Shown here piece by piece: positions 19,320 through 27,620 of a DNA stretch of 64,000 bases. The number at the start of each line of letters is the position of its first letter. Positions within the stretch are counted from its first letter, which is position 1. Made by a program: the position numbers and the translations under genes. This DNA is from Maioricimonas rarisocia (GTDB lineage Bacteria > Planctomycetota > Planctomycetia > Planctomycetales > Planctomycetaceae): positions 744,001 to 808,000 of the forward strand of contig NZ_CP036275.1 in assembly GCF_007747795.1 (NCBI RefSeq). Direction: 5' to 3'. The notes under the pieces are model-generated. The model saw nothing but the letters and a program-made list of their open reading frames with translations. It did no database searches and had not been told where the DNA came from.

Positions 19320-20768
19320 ATGACGACTCCCCCCCGATTCTCCCGCCGCGATTTCCTCAACCAGAACGCCATGGGCATCGGCGCAGTCGCGCTGGCCTGG
19401 TTGCTCAAGCAGGACCAGTTGCTCGCCTCGCCGAAGAAGGCCCCCAAGCAACAGGAGCACTTCGATCTCTCGCCGCGGGAGCCGCACTTCACGCCGCGGG
19501 CAAAGGCGATGATCTCGCTGTTTCAGCACGGCGGTCCGTCGCATATGGATCTGACTGACCCGAAGCCGGAGCTGAGCAAGTACGACGGCACGGACTATCA
19601 GGGGGACATCCACTACAGCTTTGCCAACGCCGCCAGCAAGAAGCTGATGGGGACGCAGTGGAAGTTCTCGAAGCATGGCGAGTGCGGCACCGAGCTGTCG
19701 GAACTGCTCCCGCACACCGCGGAGATCGTCGACGACATCTGCCTGATTCGCAGCATGCATACCGGTGCGAACGGGCACGAAGTGTCAATCCGGTACTTCC
19801 ACGGCGGCATACCAGGTGTGCTCGGTCGACCGCATTACGCCTCGTGGCTGCTCTACGCTCTGGGGGCCGAAACGCAGGAACTTCCCGCTTACATGGTGCT
19901 GACGGATCCGGGAGGACATCCGGTCGACGGCGTGCATAACTGGTCGAACGGTTTCATGCCGCCGCTCTTTCAGGGGACGGTCCTGCGACCGAAGGAGCCG
20001 CGGATCCTCAATCTCGACGCACCGCCACATCTGCGAGGGACGCCGCAGCGGCAGAACCTCGACTTCCTGCAGGAGCTGAACCGCCGCTACGCCAGCCGGT
20101 TTCCCGGTGAGTCGGATCTGGATGCCCGTATTGCCAGCTACGAACTGGCAGCCCGCATGCAGACGGCCGCCCGCGAAGCCCTCGATATCTCACAGGAGAC
20201 GAAGGCGACGCAGGAGCTGTACGGTCTCGACAAGCCGGAAACGCGGGAGTACGGCACCCGGTGCCTGATTGCCCGCCGGCTGGTCGAGCGGGGCGTGCGG
20301 TTCGTGCAGCTGTTCCTCAATGGACAGCCGTGGGACAACCACAGCAACCTCAAGACCGCGCTACCGGCCGTCTGCAAGCGGACCGATCAGCCCTCGGCGG
20401 CACTGGTGAAGGACCTGAAGCAGCGGGGTATGCTGGACGAAGTGCTGGTGCACTGGGGGGGCGAAATCGGCCGACTGCCGGTGACTCAGAATCAGGGAAG
20501 CCCGGAGAAGAACGGCCGCGATCACAATGGCCAGGGGTTCAGCATCTGGATGGCGGGGGGCGGCATCCGCCCCGGCATGGCCTTCGGTGCGACCGACGAA
20601 TTCGGCCACAAGGCGGTCGAGAACGTCGTCACCCCCAACGATTACCAGGCGACGCTGCTGCACCTGTTCGGCCTGGACTGGAAGGAACTGGTCTACCTGC
20701 ACAACGGGCAGGAGCAGATCGTCACCGCCGGCCGGAACGCGCGGGTGGTCGAGGAAATCCTGGCGTAG
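19320..20768 (+). CDS. DUF1501 family Tat-exported protein
   Basis: A 482-residue protein with a twin-arginine signal (SRRDFLNQ, about residues 8-15) followed by a hydrophobic stretch. The DUF1501 body belongs to the alkaline-phosphatase/sulfatase-like superfamily and has the FQHGGPSHMDLTDPKP motif near residue 60 and the NGRDHNGQGFSIWMAGGG motif near residue 397. It starts 75 bp after the PSD1 gene and is almost certainly co-transcribed with it. The family is assumed to act in the periplasm with its PSD1 partner; its activity is not established. Confidence 0.93.
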   Translation: MTTPPRFSRRDFLNQNAMGIGAVALAWLLKQDQLLASPKKAPKQQEHFDLSPREPHFTPRAKAMISLFQHGGPSHMDLTDPKPELSKYDGTDYQGDIHYSFANAASKKLMGTQWKFSKHGECGTELSELLPHTAEIVDDICLIRSMHTGANGHEVSIRYFHGGIPGVLGRPHYASWLLYALGAETQELPAYMVLTDPGGHPVDGVHNWSNGFMPPLFQGTVLRPKEPRILNLDAPPHLRGTPQRQNLDFLQELNRRYASRFPGESDLDARIASYELAARMQTAAREALDISQETKATQELYGLDKPETREYGTRCLIARRLVERGVRFVQLFLNGQPWDNHSNLKTALPAVCKRTDQPSAALVKDLKQRGMLDEVLVHWGGEIGRLPVTQNQGSPEKNGRDHNGQGFSIWMAGGGIRPGMAFGATDEFGHKAVENVVTPNDYQATLLHLFGLDWKELVYLHNGQEQIVTAGRNARVVEEILA

Positions 20769-20857
20769 GGGACGCCGGTCGGCAGAAGGGGGGGCCGCGA
20801 GGGGGCACCGGGCTGCCGAGAAGCGGGGTAAGCTGTTGTCCCGCAGAGAGTTATGAG

Positions 20858-20931
20858 TGGGCGCTACAGGACTTGAACCTGTGACCTCTTCCGTGTGAAG
20901 GAAGCGCGCTAGCCAGCTGCGCCAAGCGCCC
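20858..20931 (-). tRNA. tRNA-Val (anticodon CAC)
   Basis: The minus strand folds as a cloverleaf. The acceptor GGGCGCT pairs with AGCGCCC, the D arm is GCGC...GCGC, the anticodon stem CTTCC/GGAAG encloses TTCACAC with anticodon CAC, and the T arm ACAGG/CCTGT encloses TTCAAGT. Discriminator A; the CCA end is not encoded. A good promoter lies 11 bp upstream. Confidence 0.96.
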
Positions 20932-20942
20932 CGATGGACAAG

Positions 20943-20971
20943 GTTTTAGCTGCTGCGGGCGGATGCTGCAA
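20943..20971 (-). promoter_or_regulatory. promoter of tRNA-Val
   Basis: On the minus strand TTGCAG (plus positions 20966-20971) is followed after exactly 17 bp by TAAAAC (20943-20948), 11 bp before the tRNA 5' end. Confidence 0.6.
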
Positions 20972-21242
20972 GCGCAATGGGGGGGACGCGGTGCATCCTC
21001 TGACCGGCTCTCGCACGCCGACGGGTGGCTGGCGGTCGTCGCGGAGTGACGCCCCCAGTCGGCTGCGTTGTATCAGTCGAAGTCGCCTTGCCCGAGACAC
21101 GCACTGACCAGGAGGCCCCGGCAAGATCTTGAATTCCGCCTCTGGGAATGTCATCCTCAAATGACGCCAGGCTTGAATCCGAAGGGGGAAGATACGGCGG
21201 TATGTTCCCCTCGAACGGACAGGCTTCCGCCGGTTCGGAGAG
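20972..21242. repeat. gap with GGTGGCTGGCGGTCG module
   Basis: No gene. A recurrent intergenic module (GGTGGCTGGCGGTCGTCG...GACGCCCCCAG) lies at about 21023-21057; related copies occur near 22163, 42657 and, inverted, 60199. Confidence 0.6.
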
Positions 21243-21533
21243 ATGGAATCCCTCATGGCCAGACTTCGCTGCAAAGACGTGACGCCGGGGCTGCGATCCT
21301 CAGAGCGCGTGGCCATTTTCGCAGATGTGGAAGGCCGTGATCACTTCCTTCGCGTCGAAGGGGACTTCCTCTACCGCGAAGGTGAGCAGATGCTGCTTCC
21401 AGTTGCGGTGGTTCATCGTGATCCGGAGACCGGGTTTGTGCTGATCGAGCTGCCGCATGAAGCAGAAACCGGTGCGAACCGCATCTGGGTGGCTCCTGAC
21501 CAGATCGAAGGTCCTGTGGAGGCGGTTGCATGA
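21243..21533 (+). CDS. small protein of unknown function upstream of dCTP-deaminase-like gene
   Basis: A 96-residue soluble protein, rich in charged residues and predicted strands (VAIFADVEGRDHFLRVEG, then VAVVHRDPETGFVLIELP). No family recognised. The ATG at 21243 sits only 2 bp after GGAG; the ATG at 21255, preceded by GGAA, may be the real start (92 residues). Its stop overlaps the start of the next gene by four bases (ATGA), so translational coupling is likely. It may act with the nucleotide deaminase-like protein, but this is inference. Confidence 0.75.
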   Translation: MESLMARLRCKDVTPGLRSSERVAIFADVEGRDHFLRVEGDFLYREGEQMLLPVAVVHRDPETGFVLIELPHEAETGANRIWVAPDQIEGPVEAVA

Positions 21534-22129
21534 TCCTCTCCGACCGGGAGATTCGGGCCGCTCTCGATCGGGATGCCATGAAGATCACGCCGCTGCCGCA
21601 GGCGAGCGCCTGGTCTTCGACAGCGATCGACCTGACGCTGGACCGGGAACTGGTCCGGTTGAAGGCGCCGCTCATTGCTGGTGTTCCCACTCCAGTCAGT
21701 CCAGCAGAGTCCGGCTACCGCTTCGATCTCCTCATCCGCGAAAGCGGCGAACAGATCACCATGTCTTCGTCGGGGCATGTGTTTGAGTCCGGCAGCTTTC
21801 TACTGGCGTGGACGACCGAGAAGCTCCAGTTGCCCCATCGCTCTCGTCTCGCGGCACGTGTCGAAGGCAAGAGCAGCCTTGCGCGGCTGGGAATCGGAGT
21901 CCATGTTACGGCTCCCACGATCCACGCGGGATTCGGGTTCAAGCAGGGGGATCCTGGCTACGTCGGCAGTCCGCTGCAGCTCGAAATGTGGAACTGCGGA
22001 CCGCTTGACATCAAGCTGCTGCCGGGAATGCCGATCTGCCAGTTGATTGTCGAGCTTGTCGACGGGACACCGGAGAAGGGCTACGACGGACGGTTCTCGA
22101 TACAGGGGCCCAGGCAGGTGCAGGCGTGA
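21530..22129 (+). CDS. dcd: dCTP deaminase-like (dUTPase fold) protein
   Basis: A 199-residue protein of the Dcd/DUT trimeric family. It has SSTAIDLTLDRE near residues 29-40 and EGKSSLARLGIGVHVTAP at about 112-129, corresponding to EGRSSLARLGL.VHVTA in E. coli Dcd. Ser115 and Arg119 align with Dcd Ser111 and Arg115. Glu152 in LQLEMWN aligns with the catalytic Glu138. A short insert (GFKQGDPGYVG, about 136-146) lies before that Glu, and the N-terminal part diverges. Expected reaction: dCTP to dUTP in pyrimidine synthesis. A GGAGG site at about 21518-21522, inside the overlapping upstream gene, serves this start. A dcd-like role other than dTTP supply cannot be excluded. Confidence 0.85.
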   Translation: MILSDREIRAALDRDAMKITPLPQASAWSSTAIDLTLDRELVRLKAPLIAGVPTPVSPAESGYRFDLLIRESGEQITMSSSGHVFESGSFLLAWTTEKLQLPHRSRLAARVEGKSSLARLGIGVHVTAPTIHAGFGFKQGDPGYVGSPLQLEMWNCGPLDIKLLPGMPICQLIVELVDGTPEKGYDGRFSIQGPRQVQA

Positions 22130-22220
22130 TCGACGGGCGCGAGAGGAATTGTTCGAGCTCGGCGGTCGTCGCGAGCGACGCCCCAGAAACGGTGCGATGA
22201 ATCGTCATTCCCCCGCCGGC

Positions 22221-23669
22221 TCACTGCAGCAGCATCAACCGCGCCATCGCCCGGGCCACCAGGTTTCCCTCCAGCTGCAGCGCGCGATCCACCAGTTCAC
22301 GCCGCTCGGGTGAGTCCGCCGGCAATGCCGACGCCAGCGAACAGCAGAGCCGCGACTCGAGGTCCGGCTCCTCGCACCGCTCCAGCCCGGCACGATAGCT
22401 GGCAATTGCCGCCTCGCCGTCGCCAGCATTCTGCTCGAGATTGCCCAGCAGCAGGCGGAAGGGGGCGAAGCCCGGGAACTGTTCGACCGCCTTGCGCGCC
22501 AGCGGGAACGCTTTGTCCGCAGGCAGGCCGCCATCCTGAATCGCCCGCAGAAGCTGGAACTCCTCCGCCGTCACTTCGCCGCGATCGAGCTGACCGGCCA
22601 GCCAGCGATCAAAGCGGCTGTGGAACCATCCGGGGGCCAGCCGCTCCACCTCGTTGAACGACTCCGCTGCCTTTCCATATGCCCCCAGCTCGAGCAGACA
22701 GTTGCCGCTCTGGTACGCCGGGTCGGGATCGTAAGGGTCGACTTCGGACGCCTGCTGGTACAGCTCCAGTGCATCGGCCAGTTGACCGTCGGAGGCGAGG
22801 GCGTTGGCCCGGTCGACCAGCGTTGTCGCTTTCTGCAGCGCGAGCCGGTTCCGGCGAAATTCGAACACGTACCGTCCCTGGCCGACGCTTCCCACTTCGT
22901 CCAGTTCGTACTCCTGCCCGTCGTGCACGCAGACGATGCGGCAGAGCGGTTCACCTTCCCTCAGACGCTCGACCTGCCGTGCGGAGTTCTCTGCTGGTTC
23001 ACGCGTCTCGCGGGCGACGGTGAGACGTTCCTCCGCCGTCGATACCGCTGCTGCCGTATCACCGAGGTAACGATGGACCTCCAGCAGATTGTTCAGGTAG
23101 GTGCGGACGCCTTCGATATCGCCGGTCTCCCGGCAGATCGCCAGGGCGGACTCGAATGGCTTGCGGGCGTCGGCGACACATCCCGACTGAAACAGCAACT
23201 CGCCGAGGTGGCCCTGCAGAATCGCTTCGTAACGACGGGCCGCTTCGCCGCGCATCTGGCCGGCACGCTCGATGTGCTGGCTGGCTTCCTCGATCAGCGG
23301 CTCATACTCGAGCTGTACGATCCGCTCGGGGACCTGCCGCAGCCACGCATCCCACTGCAGCAGCGGGTTCTCGGTGTCCGGACCGGTCAGCTGCTGCCAT
23401 AGCTCGGGAGCGTTGCATTCGCTGGCCAGACACTGAGCTGCAGCGCCAAGGCACTGGGCATGCCGGTCGAGCGCCGCGGGGTTGGAGTCCAGCCCTTCCG
23501 GAATCTTGCACAGAAACTCGACGTGCGCGGCGACCTGGTCGCGATGACGCCGGCACCAGCTGCGGAGCCTGCGGGGCGAGCCCGACGCGGCCGCCGCGAT
23601 GAGCTGCCGGCGAAGTTCCTCCGGCTCGAGCGGTTCGGCCGGTGCGCGTCGGAAAGGCCAGAACACCAT
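22221..23669 (-). CDS. TPR-repeat protein
   Basis: A 482-residue, mostly helical protein with degenerate tetratricopeptide repeats. The clearest are at about residues 280-345 (ALELYQQASEVDPYDPDPAYQSGNCLLELGAYGKAAESFNEVERLAPG) and 380-460. No signal peptide; the start MVFWPFRR is basic and preceded by GGAGAC. A short beta-rich insert (about 240-275) interrupts the helices. It is the third gene of a probable minus-strand operon after the EF-Tu domain III-like and thioredoxin-like genes (42 bp gap). Likely a cytoplasmic scaffold; its partner is unknown. Confidence 0.87.
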   Translation of the reverse strand: MVFWPFRRAPAEPLEPEELRRQLIAAAASGSPRRLRSWCRRHRDQVAAHVEFLCKIPEGLDSNPAALDRHAQCLGAAAQCLASECNAPELWQQLTGPDTENPLLQWDAWLRQVPERIVQLEYEPLIEEASQHIERAGQMRGEAARRYEAILQGHLGELLFQSGCVADARKPFESALAICRETGDIEGVRTYLNNLLEVHRYLGDTAAAVSTAEERLTVARETREPAENSARQVERLREGEPLCRIVCVHDGQEYELDEVGSVGQGRYVFEFRRNRLALQKATTLVDRANALASDGQLADALELYQQASEVDPYDPDPAYQSGNCLLELGAYGKAAESFNEVERLAPGWFHSRFDRWLAGQLDRGEVTAEEFQLLRAIQDGGLPADKAFPLARKAVEQFPGFAPFRLLLGNLEQNAGDGEAAIASYRAGLERCEEPDLESRLCCSLASALPADSPERRELVDRALQLEGNLVARAMARLMLLQ

Positions 23670-23711
23670 GCTGTTCGTCTCCGGAGTGCGGCTATGTGTC
23701 GAAGTTGTCGG

Positions 23712-24146
23712 TCAGCGCTGCGTCGCCTGTGCGATCACTTCGTTGATTGTCTCTTCACGCGGCTTGCCGTCCGGGCCCCGGGCGAGCGACGCCAGGTGGA
23801 CAATCCGCCCATCGCGGACAACGACCGCTTCGCCATATCCATGGATTCTGCCCACCAGCTCCGGCAGCTGGCACACCCCCGGAGCCCCATCGATGTCGAG
23901 GACGATCAGTTGAGGGACGGAAGCAGACGCCTCGTGCAGGGCTTCCGTCAGGTCGGTGAAGGCCCGGATCGACGGCGCACTCCAGAATGCCATCAGGAAC
24001 AGGATACCGCGATCGACCGACCAGATCGTCTCTGCGTCGGCATCCGGCAGGTATCGGATCTGTTCCGCCGGCAGCCGGGAGTGCCGTGCGAGTAACTGCA
24101 GGCCGTCCGGATTTCCGGGCATCCGAAGACTCCACTCGCAGATCAC
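23712..24146 (-). CDS. thioredoxin-fold-like protein without the active-site cysteines
   Basis: A 144-residue protein read from a GTG that overlaps the upstream stop (GTGA, four bases). Residues 46-65 (RGILFLMAFWSAPSIRAFTD) resemble the first strand and active-site helix of thioredoxin, but WSAPS stands where WCGPC would be. The later GYGEAVVVRDGRIVH segment matches the 'P-T-x-x-x-x-x-G' strand region loosely. Cys3 and one other Cys are not placed for catalysis. Probably a non-redox binding protein. The fold assignment is by pattern only. It is coupled to the EF-Tu domain III-like gene. Confidence 0.7.
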   Translation of the reverse strand: MICEWSLRMPGNPDGLQLLARHSRLPAEQIRYLPDADAETIWSVDRGILFLMAFWSAPSIRAFTDLTEALHEASASVPQLIVLDIDGAPGVCQLPELVGRIHGYGEAVVVRDGRIVHLASLARGPDGKPREETINEVIAQATQR

Positions 24147-24457
24147 ACACGCGTGACGGTGCCCTGTCCGACGGTCCTGCTTCCTTCACGGATCAGAAAC
24201 GGCATCCCGACCGTGATCGCGTGCACGTGGATCTGGTCCCATCGCTGCTTGTCGAATCGTACCAGTGCCCGGACGGTCGTGCCCGGCTCAATCATCTCGC
24301 CTTCCGCAGCATCGGGAAAGAACTGGAAGCCGTCGAAGTCGTCCCCGTCGTAGTGAAACTGTCCGCGATACCCGCTGAAGACGCCGCGTCGCCGTCCACC
24401 TTCGTCGGTGGTCAGATACCGGATCTCGGCTTCGATCTCGTGGCAGGCGAATGGCAT
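24143..24457 (-). CDS. free-standing EF-Tu domain III-like protein
   Basis: A 104-residue protein that matches almost end to end domain III of elongation factor Tu: EAEIRYLTTDEGGR, then GVFSGYRGQFHY, a Pro-Gly turn (IEPGTTVRALVRF), and the final FLIREGSRTVGQGTVTRV. In E. coli EF-Tu these are SEVYILSKDEGGR, FFKGYRPQFYF and FAIREGGRTVGAGVV. There is no GTPase domain or domain II. The ATG at 24457 has GAGAGAC upstream; a longer upstream reading is non-coding in character. It is the first gene of an operon with the thioredoxin-like and TPR genes. It could bind the tRNA or protein surfaces that domain III normally contacts; its function is unknown. Confidence 0.85.
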   Translation of the reverse strand: MPFACHEIEAEIRYLTTDEGGRRRGVFSGYRGQFHYDGDDFDGFQFFPDAAEGEMIEPGTTVRALVRFDKQRWDQIHVHAITVGMPFLIREGSRTVGQGTVTRV

Positions 24458-24657
24458 GGGGATGTCTCTCGGGACACGTTCGCCGTGTGGACCAGACGAC
24501 AGCGCGTTGTATCGGACAGTCAGAATCGGAGAAGGGTTCTCTGTGTTCTCCGAACATCCTGTTCGCTCACCGTGTCGCGGTGGAGTCCGGCACGTCAACA
24601 TGGTATCCCGTCGGATCGGCACCCTCGACTGCAATCCCTTTCTGCAAGGACTTCCCG

Positions 24658-25260
24658 ATGCCCTGGCCCGAGCCCGTTGTCCTCGAGGGGCGTCACGCCT
24701 CGCTGCTGCCGCTCTCGCACGATCACCACGATGCGCTTGTCGAGGCGGCGAGTGATGGCAACCTGTGGGAACTGTGGTACACCAGCGTCCCCACGGCTGA
24801 AGGCATGCGGGCCGAGATCGACCGCAGGCTCGACCTGCAGGCGAAAGGATCGATGCTGCCGTTTACGGTGCTCGACCCGGACGGCACGCCGGTCGGCATG
24901 ACGACGTACATGCACATCGACGCGGTCCATCGCCGGGTGGAGATCGGTTCGACCTGGTACGCCCGGCGGGTGCAGCGGACGGGGCTGAACACCGAGTGCA
25001 AGCTGATGCTGCTGCGGCACGCCTTCGAGACGCTGGACTGCATCGCGGTCGAGTTCCGCACGTCGTTCTTCAACCAGCCGAGCCGGCGGGCGATCGAGCG
25101 GCTGGGAGCGAAGCTGGACGGCATTCTGCGAAGCCATCAGCGGCACGGCGACGGAACCCTGCGGGACACGTGCGTGTATTCGATCATCGCATCAGAGTGG
25201 CCGGCGGTGCAGAGTCATCTGGCGTTCAAGCTAGCCCACCGCGGTGCGGATAAGATGTAG
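24658..25260 (+). CDS. GNAT-family N-acetyltransferase
   Basis: A 200-residue acetyltransferase of the RimJ/RimL type. It has the N-terminal LEGRHASLLPLSHDHHDAL, the core strand PVGMTTYMHIDAVHRRVEIGSTWY, the acetyl-CoA-binding segment (VQRTGLNTECKLMLLRHAFE, about 106-125) and VEFRTSFFNQPSRRAIERLGAKLDGILR near residues 132-160. AAGGA lies 7 bp before the ATG at 24658. It is divergent from the EF-Tu domain III-like operon, separated by 200 bp. The substrate is probably a protein N-terminus or small amine; this is not shown. Confidence 0.92.
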   Translation: MPWPEPVVLEGRHASLLPLSHDHHDALVEAASDGNLWELWYTSVPTAEGMRAEIDRRLDLQAKGSMLPFTVLDPDGTPVGMTTYMHIDAVHRRVEIGSTWYARRVQRTGLNTECKLMLLRHAFETLDCIAVEFRTSFFNQPSRRAIERLGAKLDGILRSHQRHGDGTLRDTCVYSIIASEWPAVQSHLAFKLAHRGADKM

Positions 25261-25279
25261 GGGGGCATGTTGACTATTC

Positions 25280-25651
25280 TCAGACCGGTCCGAATTGCCA
25301 CCCGCGCTCGTCGGCCAGACTGCGGAGAGCCTTGGCTTTTTTTCGGATCCGGCTTTGCGAATGGCCAGAAAAGTCGATGAGTGCGTGCTCCGGAAAAGGT
25401 TCCGGATCGGGCGAGACAACGAGTTCCTGACCGCGGCATTCCTGAACGGTCACGGCCAATACTCCAGCAGAACGATGGCCAAGCGTTTCCGTGTAATGAC
25501 TCCACGCATCTTGGGCATCGATCTGGTTACCGTCGTAGACCGAGAGCTTGTGCTCATCTTTGGGAGTCGGTCTGAATACCTGGGAACTCACACGTCCCTG
25601 CTGAATCCAGTCCGGGTGCACCTGACGGTAGAGTAGTGTCGAGTTGTCCAT
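25280..25651 (-). CDS. unknown protein, second gene of a lower-GC cassette
   Basis: A 123-residue soluble protein starting at the ATG that shares one base with the upstream stop (TGATG). The N-terminal half carries a compact motif, YRQVHPDWIQQGRVSSQVF followed by KDEHKLSVYDG. The C-terminal half ends in a basic Ser/Arg/Lys-rich helix (SRIRKKAKALRSLADERG). No enzyme family recognised. It always reads as the partner of the 374-residue protein upstream. Local GC is about 50-55 % in the lines I counted, against 60-68 % in neighbouring genes, suggesting transfer. Confidence 0.82.
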   Translation of the reverse strand: MDNSTLLYRQVHPDWIQQGRVSSQVFRPTPKDEHKLSVYDGNQIDAQDAWSHYTETLGHRSAGVLAVTVQECRGQELVVSPDPEPFPEHALIDFSGHSQSRIRKKAKALRSLADERGWQFGPV

Positions 25652-26775
25652 CAACGGGCCCGCGAATTTTCTTTGATTGAACGAGCGATCCAGTCCCAGT
25701 CAGATTCGACGTCCAGGTCTAGGGTCTTCTCAATCTCCTGCCCGGACTCTGTGTCGAGCATGTCCCACTCAGCACTATGTTCACCTCCTTCAACACTCAG
25801 CGAGATTTCGATTGAATCAATGGTCCACTCCAGCTGTATTCCACCGTCGAGGGTCGGATAGACGTACGGAAGGGGGAGGTCGTCCGGATAGTGCGTCTCA
25901 AATTGTGCCACGAACCAGTCGAGGTGTGTTTCATCCGGTGCATCGCCTTGACCGTCCATCCATCCGGATTTGATGTTCCTGATTTCGTCGATCCTCGCGG
26001 CGACATCAAGCGGTTCGAGGAGGACAACGTTTTCAAGGGTTGCGACCCTCTGGAGTCGCTGAGATTCGTCAAATACGGCGATTCCTTCCAGGAGAATCTT
26101 CACCCCCTCTGGACGAATTCGGAGTGCCTCGACGATCAGGTCGCGATACACCTCCGGCAGTTGAGACGGGATCTTCTTTCCATCTGCCATGCGGACGTGG
26201 AATCGAGATTTTTCGTCGTCGACTTCAGTGACGAACCCGCGGATCGAAACTTCCTCAGTAATGGCCGTCGCCTGAGTTGATGCAAGCAGTAGTCTACGGC
26301 GCGTCTTCAGGTCGAGTCGGCACGTCAGCGATTGTGATTCGTTGGAGAGTTCAATGGCTTCTCCTTCGCGCAGACTGCGTCCGAAACCTTGAAAGTAGGT
26401 TAGAACTCGATCCGGAAGGAACCGGGAAGGGTCGTCGTCCCGCTCCGCAGCCGAAATTGCCCCGATGATCGCTGTCTTTGCATCGTGGAAGTAGTCCTGG
26501 TATGGGACGAACAGCGTTCGCGAAGTTGCGATCAGTTCGATGACCGGAATCGCACTGCCGTCGACGATGGTGCGCAGGCACAGGTCGACACCGCCCACAA
26601 ATCCTCTCGGGACTCGCTGGCGATCCGGGTTTGCACTGAGGAATTTCCACTTGGAGACTTCGAAGACCAGTTCCTTGAGGACTGCGATATCTCGAAGAAA
26701 CTCGAGCGGTATTGCATGATCTTCGAACCGTGCCCCCGTCAATCGTGGACGAAGAAACGCTGTTGAGTGCACCAT
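25651..26775 (-). CDS. unknown protein, first gene of a lower-GC cassette
   Basis: A 374-residue protein of unknown family. The N-terminal third is mixed alpha/beta (LKELVFEVSKWKFLSANPDR). The middle (about 155-270) reads like OB- or SH3-like strands (VSIRGFVTEVDDEKSRFHVRMADGKKIP and VKILLEGIAVFDESQRLQRV). The C-terminal part (about 285-374) has WFVAQFETHYPDDLPLPYVYPTLDGGIQLEWTIDSIEISLSVEG followed by an acidic end. No signal peptide, TM or catalytic motif is seen. The stop overlaps the start of the small partner by one base, so the two are translationally coupled. Low GC for this chromosome. A two-component system such as a toxin-antitoxin or stress module is possible but unproven. Confidence 0.84.
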   Translation of the reverse strand: MVHSTAFLRPRLTGARFEDHAIPLEFLRDIAVLKELVFEVSKWKFLSANPDRQRVPRGFVGGVDLCLRTIVDGSAIPVIELIATSRTLFVPYQDYFHDAKTAIIGAISAAERDDDPSRFLPDRVLTYFQGFGRSLREGEAIELSNESQSLTCRLDLKTRRRLLLASTQATAITEEVSIRGFVTEVDDEKSRFHVRMADGKKIPSQLPEVYRDLIVEALRIRPEGVKILLEGIAVFDESQRLQRVATLENVVLLEPLDVAARIDEIRNIKSGWMDGQGDAPDETHLDWFVAQFETHYPDDLPLPYVYPTLDGGIQLEWTIDSIEISLSVEGGEHSAEWDMLDTESGQEIEKTLDLDVESDWDWIARSIKENSRAR

Positions 26776-27126
26776 GTCCTCTCCCTCGCCTGTTTGGGAG
26801 GCCCGGCGCTCGTCAACAGCAGTTGTCCGTTGCTACAACTTCTGCCGACCTTGCTTCGATCGTTAAAACCACAACCCACAGGAACATGGGTGACGCGATG
26901 ATCCAAGACCGAAGGGCCCACCAACCGGCGTTGTCGTACTGAACAATTGTCGGTGATTGTGCGTTCGATGTACAGACCGCCCCGTGTATTCGGGGTTGCC
27001 CGACGAACGCGCGGGGGGCTTAAATCGGCAAGGCAGAAGTGGTGTTCGGGCCACCCGCCAGAAACGCCGGGACCAGTCCCGGCCTACCCACGGTCATCGC
27101 ACAACCGGCAAGCTGGATCGTCCTTC
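26776..27126. other. intergenic region upstream of the low-GC cassette
   Basis: No gene recognised. The part next to 26776 is AT-richer and probably contains the promoter of the minus-strand cassette. A GGGACCAGTCCCGGCCTACC module, shared with several other gaps, lies at about 27069-27089. Confidence 0.55.
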
Positions 27127-27435
27127 GTGAGCGCTCCAATCAAAAAGGTCAAAGCCTGGCCGTTCGCATTCGGCGGCGAGGGGCATAGCGGCTGGCTGCC
27201 GGCGGGAGCTGCAGTCCCCGAGCCGACGCCGGTTGAGCACGAACTCCTCGATGTGACGATCGAGAGCGACGAAGGGGGCTACCTGCTGATCTGGGCGGCC
27301 CGGCCGTCGCCGACCTGTGAGGATCTGCGTCCACCGAAGTCCGGCGATACCTGGTATGAGACACTCGAGGAAGCCCTGGCCGCTGCCCGGAACCACTTCG
27401 GCATTCAGCACGAGGACTGGAGCGACGTGTCCTGA
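27127..27435 (+). CDS. small hypothetical protein
   Basis: A 102-residue protein read from the GTG at 27127; the open frame continues upstream but through repeat-like sequence. The body (VEHELLDVTIESDEGGYLLIWAARP, then TWYETLEEALAAARNHFGI) looks like a small beta-beta-alpha domain as in other short cytosolic proteins, with an acidic C-terminus. No family recognised. The gene stands alone between repeat modules. Confidence 0.65.
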   Translation: MSAPIKKVKAWPFAFGGEGHSGWLPAGAAVPEPTPVEHELLDVTIESDEGGYLLIWAARPSPTCEDLRPPKSGDTWYETLEEALAAARNHFGIQHEDWSDVS

Positions 27436-27620
27436 ATGATGCTGAGACCGCCGAGGAAACGCCAAAACCAGGCCCAGCCTGCCTTGCAGCGCCACGAAGG
27501 CGAGCCGGCTGCGTAAGCTGCCGGGTAAACGAATCTCGTAGCGGTATTACCCCGGAGCTCACGCTCCGGGCTCGCCAGCGGTTATGCATGTGATCGCCTC
27601 GAGGCTCGATTGCGACGTCC
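27436..27620. repeat. short gap with GAGCTCACGCTCC palindrome module
   Basis: Contains GGAGCTCACGCTCCGGGCTCGCC (27554-27576), the inverted form of the module seen at about 895-918 and 1297-1320. Confidence 0.6.

Noticed and set aside
24467-24634. longer N-terminus for the EF-Tu domain III-like protein
   Set aside because: The upstream frame lacks coding character, and the ATG at 24457 with GAGAGAC fits domain III exactly.
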